DNA of 64,000 nucleotides from NCBI GenBank assembly GCA_948567375.1, contig OX419757.1, positions 63,798,001 to 63,862,000 of the forward strand, in the 5' to 3' direction. Positions 1 to 9,699 of the stretch are shown piece after piece (the first letter of the stretch is position 1; each line of letters opens with the position of its first letter). Source of the DNA: Lunularia cruciata. Taxonomy: Eukaryota; Streptophyta; Marchantiopsida; Lunulariales; Lunulariaceae. The position numbers and the translations under genes are program-made. The notes beneath the pieces were generated by a model. The model was not told where the DNA came from and ran no database searches. It saw only the letters and a program-made list of their open reading frames with translations.

Positions 1-1093
1 TGTCAAAGCTAGATTTCTCATACACTAGAGTAGTAGTGTTGGTAGTCAACAGTATTTTGGCAGTTACTCATAGACTACTTGTTAACGGTCAGATTTCATG
101 TTTGGGGTATTGGTCACATAGTAGGACCCATCATCACTCGCACCATTCACATCATTGGTTGTGCCGTTAGCGAGATTGTTAGAGTTGAAACTTAGGTCAA
201 AATTAGAGGTGTACCTTTGAAGTGCATCTCTATAGAGCTCACTTCTTTGATGTTGAGCCTTCAAATTCTTGGCTATGGTGGATAAAAAGCAAGTGACCAT
301 TACCTAGATTATACCACCTTTTGGCTAAATTTTGATCCAAGGTGATGCTCACTTAGTTTAGATTTCCCTAAGAGTGATTGTGTGTGGAAGAGTTAGCCAA
401 ATTTTCATCAAAATGGAGACAATTTCAAGCAATAGTGTTTGATTTGAGCCTAAGAGGTGAAATCAAAGTTATTTTGGTGTGAGTTGAGCTTGAAATGCAA
501 AATTGAAGGTGGAATTGAGAACCCACCTCCATGAATTAGAGATTTAGGGATCTCCATCCTTCCAATTTGGCTTGAATGGAAGAATTAGCAAAAAAATTGG
601 TGGTCAACTAATTATGTCCAATTTATACAAGATTCACATCAGATTTTATATCAAAATTGGTGGAGGATTTATATCAAATTTTGGCCAAAGGAAGTTTAAT
701 CTCATTCTTGGTGATCTTGGTTGCTTAGGAAATAGATAGATATTCCTATTGTGTCAAATGCCAAATGGTGGCAAAGTCAGTTTGATGTTGATTTATGAGA
801 TGGAAGGTTTCATTTAGCCTTTTTGTGATTGGACCTCCTCCAATCACAAGGGTCCTCCTCTTTACTTCTTGTTTGTGCATCATGTTTGTGTGAGGTGCCT
901 TGACTTTAGAGAGCCTTGATGCTCTAGTGTGCTCTGGTAGTGGGGTTAGAGTGATGACCAATCAGACTACTTATATTTCTCTCCAATGAGATAAGAAATG
1001 ATGACATGCAGACCTTGAGAGTGGGTGTTGTGATGGTAGGTTACAGGTCATCCTTTCCCTTAGTGTAGTTGTTGTGATGTTAAAGCTACATTA
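1..1093 (+). mobile_element. Family G LTR-like sequence (partial)
   Basis: Positions 1-300 match 27538-27840 in the same orientation, base by base over long stretches, so this is a dispersed repeat. At the second site it lies just downstream of a gypsy integrase end; here it lies upstream of a gag-like frame. That arrangement fits LTR sequence, with this copy a 5' LTR cut by the window edge. Positions 950-1060 also weakly resemble the ends of the D repeats near 47950 and 53520. I could not fix an LTR end or a primer-binding site. No credible coding frame runs through it. Confidence 0.5.
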
Positions 1094-1734
1094 GTGGGTG
1101 GTGTTCAATTGGTGTTGGCACTTGGTGATGGTCCTTGGTGGGGTACTTGTGGTGGTTACGGTTATAGATTGATTTACTTTGTCATGATGGAATTATTTGG
1201 GGATTCTAGAGGAGATAGCACTACATTACATAGTGGGTTTGCCTTGAGTGAAGCTTGGTATCAACTTGTATCTCAAGTTCCAATGAGAGAGGAGAGTGAC
1301 TCTAAATTAGAGTTTGATACAAGGGTTGATTCAATTGAGAGTGCACTTGGTATGTCCGCACCATTGTTATTAGACATGGATGAGATTTATGGAGAAGTAC
1401 CAAAGTAGCACCTAGGGCCTTCAAAGACCCTAAGCGCTCCTTTGGTATAGTGGGTACCATTGAGTTGGATGACTTCATCTAGGAGTTTGATAGTTGGTAT
1501 GATCTACAATAGATGCGGAACCTTACTTTGTTCACACCCTTCATCGCATGGAAGGGGTTGTTTCACCATTTGGAAGGTCTGCAAATGGATGACTATCATG
1601 AGTTTAGGAGAGCTCACTTGGAAGAGATTGAGCTATGGAGATAATATTGATCTCCAAACTACATCTCCATCACTTCAGGCTCAATTTCTTGGGTTAGATC
1701 ATAGTACCCACAAGCTCTAGCTCTAGTAGCATTA
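1094..1734 (+). pseudogene. Gag-like remnant of family G, 5' part
   Basis: An open frame of 104 codons starts at 1094. After a TAG it continues in the same frame with further stops. The segment from about 1408 to 1650 reads like a retrotransposon capsid: acidic and aromatic patches, then phrases such as FTPFIAWKGLFHHLEG and a Glu-rich helix. No zinc knuckle is visible before the frame is broken by a solo LTR at 1735. The assignment to Gag rests on this composition and on the position after an LTR-like block. It is a decayed, non-functional copy. Confidence 0.45.
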
Positions 1735-2489
1735 TGTAATAGTCCGAGGACAAGAGAACTCTTCAAGAGAGAAAACAAAAATTTCACACTCAATCTTGTG
1801 ATGCCCCAACGGAGTGCCTTCTCTTTATTATATAGCCAAGGAAGATCTCCTCCAAGGAAGCTCTACCATAGGATTAGGTACATGGATAGGTGACTTGTCA
1901 GCAAGCTCCACCCTTAGATTACTTGCTTGGATGGGTGAGATGTTGGTCCTGGTCCCATTTGGTTGGTCAAACAGGCTTTGACCAAGGAGAATCTTTTAGG
2001 GAATCTTTTAGGGATCTTCCTATATGAATCCAAAATCATGTGGGTGAGGTACCATTGGAAAGCCCTCGGTGAGATAAACCAAAGGGGAGGGAAGGCCAAC
2101 CTTCCCTTTTGTGGGCGGAGAGCTATACATTTTTGAAGCCCAATTCATCCGTTTAGGTCTCCAAAATTGCCTCTAAAGTTTTCAGGCCTATTTTGGCTTT
2201 TGATCTATTAGTAGAAGTGCTCTTTTGGTGAAACATCTATCTGATCTACATTCTCCATCATGTGTAACATCCTTCTAGATGTTACCAGCCCAAGTTTCAC
2301 CTCTAGATCATATGCCTAGCTCTTGATTCTAAATTTTCCAAGCATGTTTTGGTTTTTGGCCTATAAGTAGAAGTACTCTTTTGGTGATACCTCTAGCTTA
2401 TCTACTAAGTCCATCATGTATAACATCCTTCTAGATGTTACCAAACCAAATTTCATCTCTAGATCATCTATCTAGCTCTTGGTATTACA
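1735..2489 (-). mobile_element. Solo LTR of family E
   Basis: The sequence begins TGTAATAG and ends TATTACA on the plus strand. It is flanked by CATTA (1730-1734) and CATTG (2490-2494), a 4-of-5 target-site duplication. It matches the family E LTRs at 40245-40819 (same orientation) and 41249-41854 (opposite). It is longer (755 bp) because a segment of about 156 bp is tandemly duplicated: the block containing GTAGAAGTGCTCTTTTGG at about 2211 recurs at about 2367. No internal region remains, so it is a product of LTR-LTR recombination, inserted into the family G gag-like remnant. Confidence 0.85.
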
Positions 2490-2763
2490 CATTGGTGGAT
2501 CTATTAGAGATGATGCTCCTATGAGTAGAGGTACCACTACATGAGGTGGTGTAGTAGCAGGATTTAACCCCATGGTAGAGTTCTTCTAGTGTTTGAGTCA
2601 AAACTACTAGTAAGTGCAGATTGACAAGCTAAGGAGCTTGCAAGAGTTCCAACAAAAGGCTAGAGAGAGCCTATGCAAGGCATACACGTGCATGAAATGG
2701 CTGATCAATTTTACTCAAGGAGTTACTAAGGCCCACCAGGCAGTCCAATTTTGGTATGGGATC
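2490..2763 (+). pseudogene. Gag-like remnant of family G, 3' part
   Basis: This short stretch follows the second copy of the E target duplication and so should continue the interrupted G sequence. It holds a 74-codon frame from 2614 with no recognisable motif, plus other broken frames. It ends abruptly at about 2763, where sequence homologous to the truncated A-type LTR begins. I can assign it only by position. Confidence 0.35.
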
Positions 2764-4114
2764 TTGGATCAGCAAATTGCTGCTTCAAAATCTCATATTC
2801 TGCTACTTGCCTTTCCCTTGCTACGTCACTCTTCTTAACAAGCTCCTCTTGATATCTCACTTCTCTCTTCAGGTCTTCAATTACCTGAGTCTTCACTACT
2901 GCCTCCGCTTGTAGTACTTCATTGTCCTCCTCACTTCGGGTTATAATCTTCTTCAACCCCAAGTTCTCTTCTTCTAATCTTGACAACACCTGCAAGACAG
3001 TCTTCACCTTTGGACAAGTTGACTGCATCTCCTTCTTCTTGTGTTCTAACTTCACCAACAGAGGACACACCACCTCCCGCAGGTACTCTACTCCATCGCT
3101 CACTACTACCTCTTGCATAGCAACCTCCCTTTGCACTTTTTGTTCATCCGATACTTGCCCTCTTCTCTATAGTCATCGTATCGGAACTGACACCTCGCTT
3201 CCCAAGCTTCCATTCACTTCTTCTTTCACGTTACTCAGATTTGCATCACACTTCGCCTTGCATCTCGAGCGAACTCCCCTCTGAACTACAATCTTCTTCT
3301 CTTCGGCCTCGGGTATCTCATCTTCCAACGTTGTATTGTCCTTGGCCTTGATCTTCGCCTGCACTTCTTCTTCCTTTGCAGCAACTGGTACCGATGTCAT
3401 TTCTCCACCCTCATTGCTGTCGCTACTCGTATCTCTGCTTTGTAGTGTTAGCTCGGGCTCCTCCTCATGTCTCGAGTCTTTGGACTTGCACTCAGCTTCA
3501 CCTTCCGAGTCTTTGTCTTCTGACGCGATCACCACCATTCCTCACCTCGGGTTTCCTCTCTTGGCTTTCCGAGGTTTCATCTTGTCTTCGGCTTTGCCCT
3601 GCCGACTTATCTTCTTCGATTTTGGAGTACTCACTTCTATCTCCACATTCTTCCCCATCTTCTTGTAGTACTTGTCAGTACTTCTGATTTGTAAGATGTA
3701 CTGCTGCTCCTCTACATCGACCTCCCTTCTCAAATCGGGATGGAAATGCAACACCATCCGAGTTCACTCCGCCAAGTTCAGCAAATTCAACCCAGGGTAG
3801 AAGTGTGCTGCAAACGGCACAATGTAATGTGCAGGCAATTTATCACACAGGTTCCATACCATTTGTCGCGTTCTCCCATGGAAACACCTTGCCCAATTGA
3901 TCGGTTCTCCTACAAAAAATTTGTGAAAGAACACCACTTGGTGTTTCATCACATAGGTTGTTCTCTCCGGCTTTAGGATTGCCATCAGAGCACTCACAAT
4001 TCCCCTCTTGATAGGATCTTTATAGCTCTCGACTTTGTACCCATTCTTTGTCCACTTTGACGAGAATGCATCTCTCACTTCTTGGGTTTCCTCGGCTATC
4101 TCTCCCTTCCCCAA
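2764..4114 (-). pseudogene. LTR-encoded ORF, third A-type copy (fragment)
   Basis: This fragment encodes the second half of the conserved N-terminal domain (4114-3542, with the signature INWARCFHGRTRQMV and the motif FAAHFYPGLNLLNLAE). An acidic Glu/Ser-rich stretch follows (3538-3173), then the start of the coiled-coil part (3136-2764). A stop at 3544-3542 separates domain and acidic part exactly as in the other two A-type copies. The coiled coil runs off the truncated LTR edge. Function unknown; see the copy at 6089-8659 for the full layout. Confidence 0.7.
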
Positions 4115-4130
4115 GAACGTGGCACCCTGT
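2764..4130 (-). mobile_element. Truncated 3' LTR of element A
   Basis: On the minus strand this matches the middle of the 5' LTR of element A, about 16935 down to 15595. Both LTR ends are missing: the 5' end is fused to the end of the integrase frame at 4130, and the 3' end is cut at 2764. It therefore lacks the polypurine tract, the first ~0.8 kb and the last ~1.6 kb of the LTR. The LTR-encoded reading frame is visible in pieces at 4114-3764, 3757-3542, 3538-3173 and 3136-2764. The truncation explains why element A has no detectable outer target duplication. Confidence 0.8.
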
Positions 4131-5670
4131 TTACTTGAGTGGCAAAAGGATTACCTTCCAAGTCTACAAGCTGCATGGACCCATTTTCATAAAGATGAAG
4201 AACTCAATAGGGACCCATCCATCTCAAATGCAACTTGCCCGGAAAAAATATTTGGCGATTGTCATATAACAAAACCAAATCTCCTTCATGTACAGCCATA
4301 GGCTTGATTCTCTTATTGTACCTGACTTTCCTCTGTGCTTGTACTTCCTTCGTGGTTTGCATTGCATCGTCTCTTTTCTCTTCTAACCACATTAGTTGAT
4401 GAATCCAAAGATCCTAACTTTCTTCCTCCGACAATCGTTCTTCACAAAGAATCTGATATGTCGGCACTTCAAATTCAACTGGCAATATGGGATGCAAGCC
4501 ATATGTCAAGAAGTATGGAGTTTGTTTGGTTGTAATCTTTTCTGTCGTTCAATATGCCCACAACGCGGCTTGTAATTTTGTGTCCCAATCATAGGCATAA
4601 TTGACAGTCACCTTATTCAAAATTTTGCAAAGTAACCCATTCGCCTTTTCCGTTAAGACCCATTCACCTTTTCCGTTAAGCCATTTGCTTTTGGGTTATA
4701 AGGAGTCGTCTTCCGATGTTTAATCTGAAAGTACTTGGTTAATGCCTCCATTACGGAGTTCAAAAAGTGTGTTCCTCGGTCACTGACCAATTCTAGAGGA
4801 CACCCATATCGGGAGATGATGTTTCAAAAGAAAAATTCCGCCATAGTTTCAGCATCATCTCTGCAAGTTGCTTCAGCTTCGACCATCTTGGTAGCATAGT
4901 CAGTGCAAACCAAAATGTATTGCTTTCTTGTGACTTGGATCACTGGTTGAATGGGACCCACAAAATCAATCCCCAATTTCTCAAATGGGGCCAAAGGCAA
5001 AATTGGTCTCAAAGGCCATTGAGAAGTAGCCATCGGCTTCCCCATTCTTTGACAAGCATTGCAGCTTCGGATATGAGCATGCACATCTTTGTACATTGTA
5101 GGCCACCAATACCCTGCCAAAAGAATTTTCTTTACAGTATTCTTCAAAGCACAGTGTCCTCCCGATGCTTTGGAGTGTAAAGATTCAATCACTCCTCCTA
5201 CTTCGTATGACTCCAAGCATCGCCAAAGTACTTCATCTTCGCCCATCTTAAATAAAATGTTGTGTTCAAGCTGGTATGGCCCCATTTTCCTGAGAAAGAC
5301 TGCCCTTTGCTCCAGGTCCATCCCTTCAGGACAATGGAGAGTATGCAGATAGTGATATTCTGCTGCATACCTTGTACTTCGCATTGCTGATAATTGATAC
5401 AACTCTTTGTCAGGGAACCAATCATCAATTTCCCACTCCTGGTCTTGAGTTTCTAACCTGGACAGGAAGTCTGCATTCAAATGCAAAGCTCCCTTCCTTA
5501 CTTGTACAGTATATGTGAATTCTTCTAACAACAAGATCCATCTTGCAATTTGCCTAGACAAATCTGCCTTCTTGACCAAATGTTGCAATGCGTAATGGTC
5601 AACATAGAAGACAAACTCGTATCCCAATAGATAGTGGTGAAATTTCTTGCAGGCATACACCATTTTGAGT
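4131..5670 (-). pseudogene. Element A pol: second half of RNase H and integrase
   Basis: The frame resumes the RNase H interrupted at 9456 (EALKMVYACKKFHHYLLG) and continues through the RNase H end (LQHLVKKADLSRQIARW). The HHCC zinc-binding region of integrase follows (LHSKASGGHCALK, then SCNACQRMG). The catalytic core shows GIDFVGPI, CTDYATK, a second Asp in LVSDRGTHF and NPKANGLTEK for the Glu. The C-terminal part ends near WMGPY and VNG. An in-frame TGA lies at about 4821 and a short tandem duplication at about 4640-4690 disrupts the region after the catalytic Glu. The frame then fuses to LTR sequence at 4130. Integrase would insert the cDNA; this copy is dead. Confidence 0.9.
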
Positions 5671-5675
5671 GCTTC
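5671..5675. repeat. Target-site duplication GCTTC, left copy
   Basis: GCTTC lies directly before the TGTGGTGCC start of the plus-oriented solo LTR and recurs at 9451-9455 directly after its end. Removing the LTR and one copy rejoins the RNase H frame of element A (STTEREA to LKMVYACKKF), which confirms a real insertion. Confidence 0.9.
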
Positions 5676-6059
5676 TGTGGTGCCTATATTTTTTGTTTTT
5701 TTCAAAATAAAGGAGAAGAAGTGTATAGAGAAGTCGGATTGCGCATGTATGGCCAAAGAAGGCAAAGAAAATTGTCTTTGGGATGAAACCCGAAGTAAAG
5801 TGACTTTGGGTCATAAGGCAAAGTACTCGGAAATGCCCTGTCAGCATACAATACGAAGTAAATTGTCTTCGGATTGGGGGGAGCTCAACCCAAGGCAAAG
5901 ACAGTCTAACAACCTTTCGTCGGGGCGAGAAATTCAAGAAGGGGCCGTTTCAAAATTGGCGGCTCATACGCGCGAAGGCTGATTGACAGTGACAGGTGCA
6001 TGCCAGAGGTGTGATTTCTCGGTAGAAACTCAAAGTGACGGAAGACGAAGAAGTGCAAC

Positions 6060-6070
6060 TCTATAAAAAT
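6060..6070 (+). promoter_or_regulatory. TATA-like box upstream of the LTR-encoded ORF
   Basis: TATAAAAAT lies about 27 bp before the first conserved ATG (6089) and about 165 bp before the second (6227). The same motif sits at the matching place in the A 5' LTR (complement of 17361-17370). With normal TATA-to-start spacing, transcription would begin near or just past the first ATG, which favours the second ATG as translation start. This is inference from spacing only. Confidence 0.5.
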
Positions 6071-6088
6071 CAAAACTGCAACGACAAA

Positions 6089-7075
6089 ATGTTGAGCAAT
6101 TTTCTTTTGCCGTTGAGGAGTCGTCTTGCAGGTGATCGGGGAAAGGGAAATAAAGTTGGACTCGGGTTAGTGCGCAAGGGAGAAGTCGCGAGAGAGAAAT
6201 CGAGAGACAATAAGAAAGCAGAAGAGATGGGAGGAGGGAAGAAAAACTCCAAATTCACAGTGAGAAATCATGCAATTTGGAGATTAGATGTAGTAGCGAG
6301 GATCGAAGTCTTGAGCCGACTTTGGATCACCTTTTTGGCATGGAACTGGAATGTAAGTTTTCCAGGATTCATGACAGAAATCAAGAGTAAGTGTCTCGAT
6401 GGTCCCGAGGAAGAAGGGAAGAGAGGAAATCCGGCTCGCTGGATAGAGTTGGATTGAAGACTTGTACTCGGGAAGGAGGCGGGTTTGGAGCAGGGAGCCA
6501 CGTTCTTGGGGAAAGGAGAGATAGCCCAAGAAACGGAGGAGGTGAGAGATGCCTTCTCATCAAAGAGAACAAAGAATGGGTACAAGGTAGAAAGTTACAA
6601 AGATCCTGTCAAGAGAGGAATTGTGAGTGCTTTGATGGCAATCCTAAAGCCAGAGAGAACAACTTATGTGATGAAACACCAAGCGGTGTTCTTTCACAAA
6701 TTGTTTGCAGGAGAATCAATTAATTGGGCAAGGTGTTTTCACGGGAGAACGAGGCAGATGGTGTGGAATCTGTGGGATAAGTCGCCTCCACACTACATCG
6801 TGCCATTTGCAGCACATTTCTACCTTGGGTTGAATTTGCTCAATTTGGCGGAGCGCAATAGAATGGTGTCTCATTTCCATCCTGACTTGAGAAGAGAAGT
6901 TGACGCGGAGGAGCAGCAATACATTCTCCAAATCCGGAGCACGGACGACTACTACGTGAAGACAGGGAAAAACATGGAGGTCGTAGTAAGTACCCCGACG
7001 AAGAAGAGAACTCGGCACGCAGAAGCCGAAGAAAACAAGAAACCTCGGAAGATGCAGAAAAATAACCCAAGGTGA
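6089..7075 (+). pseudogene. LTR-encoded ORF, N-terminal domain (best copy)
   Basis: Family unknown to me. Two in-frame ATGs are conserved between copies: 6089 (MLSNF) and 6227 (MGGGKKNSKF). The second is preferred because X also starts there (MGDGKKN, 31004). The protein begins basic, then shows a helical Trp-rich region (AIWRLD, LWITFLAWN, FPGFMTEI), a segment EETEEVRDAFSSK, then AILKPERTTYVMKHQ, INWARCFHGRTRQMV and FAAHFYLGLNLLNLAE. There is no signal peptide or membrane segment, so it is not envelope-like. Stops: TGA 6455-6457 (a Trp in the 14004-17755 copy) and TGA 7073-7075, shared by three copies. The layout recalls plant transposon-associated domains followed by coiled coils, but that is only a resemblance. 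Confidence 0.75.
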
Positions 7076-7078
7076 GGA

Positions 7079-8659
7079 ATGGTGGTGATTGAGTCAGAAG
7101 ATGAAGACTCAGAAGGCGAGGCCGAGCTCAAGACGGAGGACTCGGAACGTGAGGAGGAACCTGAGCTGACACTGCAGAGCAGAGATACTAGCAGTGACAG
7201 TGAAGACAGTGGAGAAATGACCTCGGCACCAGCGGCTGAAGACTACAAAGAAGAAGTGCAAGCCGAAGTAAAAGCCGAACACAATGCGGCGCTGGAAGAC
7301 GAAGTACCGGTGCTCGAGGAGAAGAAGATCGTAGTACAGCAAGGAGTTTGCTCAAGACGTAAGGTGAAGTGTGAGACGGGGCCGAGTAAAGTGAAGGAAG
7401 AGGCAGAAGACAACACGGGTAGTGAGGCATCAATCCCGATACGAAGACTTCAGAGAAGAAGACGCGTATCAAGAGAACACGAGGAGAAACAAGAAATTAC
7501 TCCGCGGGAGGAAGAAGTTGCCAGTGAGGGAGTAGAGTACCTGTGAGAGGTAGTGTGCCCGCTGTTGGTGAAGTTGGAGCAGAAGAAGAAGGAGATGCAG
7601 TCAACTTGTCCAGAAGTAAAGACTGTATTGTAGGTGGTAGCAAGATTAGAAGAGGAGAAATCGGAGTTGAAGAGGAGTATAACCCGAGGTGAGAAGGAGA
7701 GAGAAGTATTGCGAGCAGAAGCAATAGAGAGAAGTTAGGTAATCGAAGACTTGAAGAGAGAAGTGAGCTATCAAGAGGATCTTGCGAGGAAGAGTGACAT
7801 CGCAAGGGAGAGACAGGTAGCGGAGCACAAAATCTTGAAGCAGCAGTTTGCTGATTCAAGAGTAGAGCTTATCCATGCTATGGCAAGGGTAGCATCGAAG
7901 GAACAAGAGCTCGATCGAGTGATGGAGAGTATGGAGGAGAAGAAGCAACTCTGGCAAAGAGAGTTGTCTGTGCGGTATAGAGAAGAAGAGAGATTACAAG
8001 TGTTACTTCATAATCAGGAAGAGAAAGTTGTACAGAAGGAGAAAGAGAAGGAAGCGGTGAAGGCCGAGTTCGAGGAAGAGTTGGCAATGTACAGAGAGGA
8101 ATGGCTTGCAGATCGGGAACGAGAACAAAAGACAAGATTGGAGCCATTGAAGGAGATAGTCCTCAGAGTGAATGCAATGTTAAGTACAAAAGCCAACGTT
8201 TGAATTGAAGAAGCGCAACTGCACGAGTTGAAGTTGTTGGTGCAGGAGACGAGGCAAAGACAAGCAAAGGACACGGAGATGAATGCCTTGTTAATCAAAC
8301 TAAGAACTTGTGTAGATAGAAAGGTGTTAGAAGTAGAGGATAACATTTCAATTAGATTAGACTTAGTGAAAATAGAGTTAGAAAAGCTTCGGAAAGATGT
8401 TAAGGCAAAACCCGAAGTAGATAACATAGGAATCCAAATGTCTTTGGAGTTGCCCTCAGAGACATTAGAGAAGAGTGGGTCAAAAGATGAGGAGTGAGAT
8501 AGATTACCCACTAGTGCAATTTCAGATCAGGAAAGAGAATTGCTGGATCTGGTCGAAGAAGTAGGAGATGTGAAACCCAAGGAAAATGTAGTGGGAAGTA
8601 AGATTACTTCGGGTTCGGGTTTGGAAGCCGAGGAAGAAGTAGACATCGGATCGGAGTAG
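7079..8659 (+). pseudogene. LTR-encoded ORF, acidic and coiled-coil part
   Basis: Same frame as the N-terminal domain, three bases after its TGA, starting MVVIESEDEDSEG. The first ~100 residues are acidic and Ser/Glu-rich (phosphorylation-like); a short Arg/Lys patch follows (RRLQRRRR). A long coiled coil runs from about 7550 to 8480 with heptad-like Leu/Glu/Lys spacing (for example LEQKKKEMQ, LKQQFADSRVELIHAMA). The end is acidic (EEEVDIGSE, stop 8657-8659). In-frame stops at 7544, 7631, 7736, 8201 and 8495 break it, but there is no frameshift across 857 codons from 6089. The tail is shared by the 14004-17755 copy and by Y. It could be a multimerising or nucleic-acid-associated protein; no function can be assigned. 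Confidence 0.7.
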
Positions 8660-9450
8660 AAAACGATTTGAGATTTCAAGGGGCAGATATGAAGAGGTGC
8701 ATTGTCATTTTGGATCTGCAAGTTAGAACAGTTGTTGTAGAACGGTATAGTTGTTAGAACTGTCGATTGTTCACTACTTAAGAGTGGCATTCGTAGGAAA
8801 ATGTTGTTCAGTGCTCATTATTTCTGAGAATAGATAAAGCGAAGTGCTGTGAAGCAGTGCTCGTTGCTTGAGCTTGATTCCGAGTATCAATTTTGCAATT
8901 GTGTTTGTGAGTGTTTGGAGAAATTCGAAGTACAAATTAGAGTGCTTGTTGGATGTTGGATTCCACAACCTTGATCTTCATTTTGTGTGTTTGATCCTGA
9001 GTGAAGTGCAATCGAAGCAATGCCTTGACAGATCTGAGAGGAATTGTAGTGTTTGTAGTATTCTGCATTTGGGAGTGCAGTATGAAGTTGATGTGAAGCA
9101 ATTTCGATCAAGGAAGTTGTGCCTTCAGTGGAGGGGTGGAACACAATTCTGAGGCAAAGCCATTTTGTAGTGAAGTGCCATTTTTGGGAGAGCCTGAATC
9201 ATCACAATCAAGATTGTTTGGAAAGAATTGAAGGATTTGTGATTAAGGAGTGTGAATTTGTGACAAGACTGCGAGTCAGTGCTTGTTACTCTCTTCTGGG
9301 TGTGGTTTCTACCTGAGAGACTAAAGAAAAACTCAAGAAGAACTAAATTGTTACTTTGCTTTGTATTTGGACATTTCTGACTTGTATCTCTGCGGGAACA
9401 AACTTTACTTACCCGATTACCGCAAAAGTGATATTTTCCGGGTTGTCACA
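8660..9450 (+). promoter_or_regulatory. Distal LTR part: likely promoter, R and U5
   Basis: The segment after the ORF is non-coding and highly conserved among all A-type copies. It includes an AT-rich box: CTACTTAAG here near 8775, CTATTTAAG in the 14004-17755 copy, and ATATTTAAG in Y near 34768. GTTGTTCAGTGCTCATT follows, then a GA-rich stretch and the terminal block GATTACCGCAAAAGTGATA. Its position 0.7 kb from the LTR end fits the main transcription start of the element. If so, nearly 3 kb of U3, including the ORF, lies upstream of it. Confidence 0.45.
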
Positions 9451-9455
9451 GCTTC
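9451..9455. repeat. Target-site duplication GCTTC, right copy
   Basis: This is the direct repeat of 5671-5675, immediately after the CACA end of the solo LTR. The RNase H reading frame of element A resumes here on the minus strand. Confidence 0.9.
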
Positions 9456-9699
9456 TCTTTCAGTTGTCGAATAGTTCTTTTCATAAACTAAAAGTTGTCG
9501 GCTGGCATAATACACCGGATAGTCCTTCTTCTTTTCCTCCTTCTGACTTACGACAACTCCGATGGCCATGGACAAAGTGTCCACATATACATGAAAAGGG
9601 ACGTCCCAATTTGGGGCCCTCATAATTGGTGCTTCAACCAGCTTCTTCTTCAACACCTAGAAAGCTTCTTCTTGATTTGCTTCCCATAGATAGTCTTTG
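9456..9699 (-). pseudogene. Element A pol: first half of RNase H
   Basis: An open frame reads IMRAPNWDVPFHVYVDTLS, then AIGVVVSQKE, PVYYASRQL and NYSTTEREA. This is the usual Ty3/gypsy RNase H start, with the first catalytic Asp in the YVDTLS motif where family members normally have a D-A/S pair. The frame is interrupted by the solo LTR directly after TEREA and resumes at 5670. RNase H would degrade the RNA strand during cDNA synthesis. Confidence 0.85.

Larger units (their letters stand above)
5676..9450 (+). mobile_element. Solo A-type LTR, 3775 bp, with internal reading frame
   Basis: The LTR starts TGTGGTGCCTA, ends CCGGGTTGTCACA (TGTG...CACA inverted ends) and is flanked by GCTTC on both sides. 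It interrupts the RNase H of element A in the opposite orientation. It matches the A 5' LTR at 14004-17755 along its whole length. A TATA-like CTATAAAAATC at 6060 precedes a long reading frame (6089-8659). The last ~0.8 kb after the frame would hold the retroviral promoter, R and U5. A 3.8-kb LTR is very long, and coding sequence inside an LTR is rare. Confidence 0.9.

Noticed and set aside
3542-3757. Small independent gene at 3757-3542
   Set aside because: It is a piece of the LTR-encoded ORF in the truncated 3' LTR of element A, bounded by in-frame stops.
7109-8511. Leu/Ser/Phe-rich open frames on the minus strand opposite the coiled coil (also 2922-3687 and 15867-16380 on the plus strand)
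   Set aside because: The complement of Glu/Lys-rich coiled-coil codons is naturally stop-poor and gives Leu/Ser/Phe-rich text; the sense frame explains them.
6089-8659. LTR-encoded ORF as a retroviral envelope-like gene
   Set aside because: No signal peptide, membrane segment or Cys-rich ectodomain, and it lies within the LTR and not between pol and LTR.
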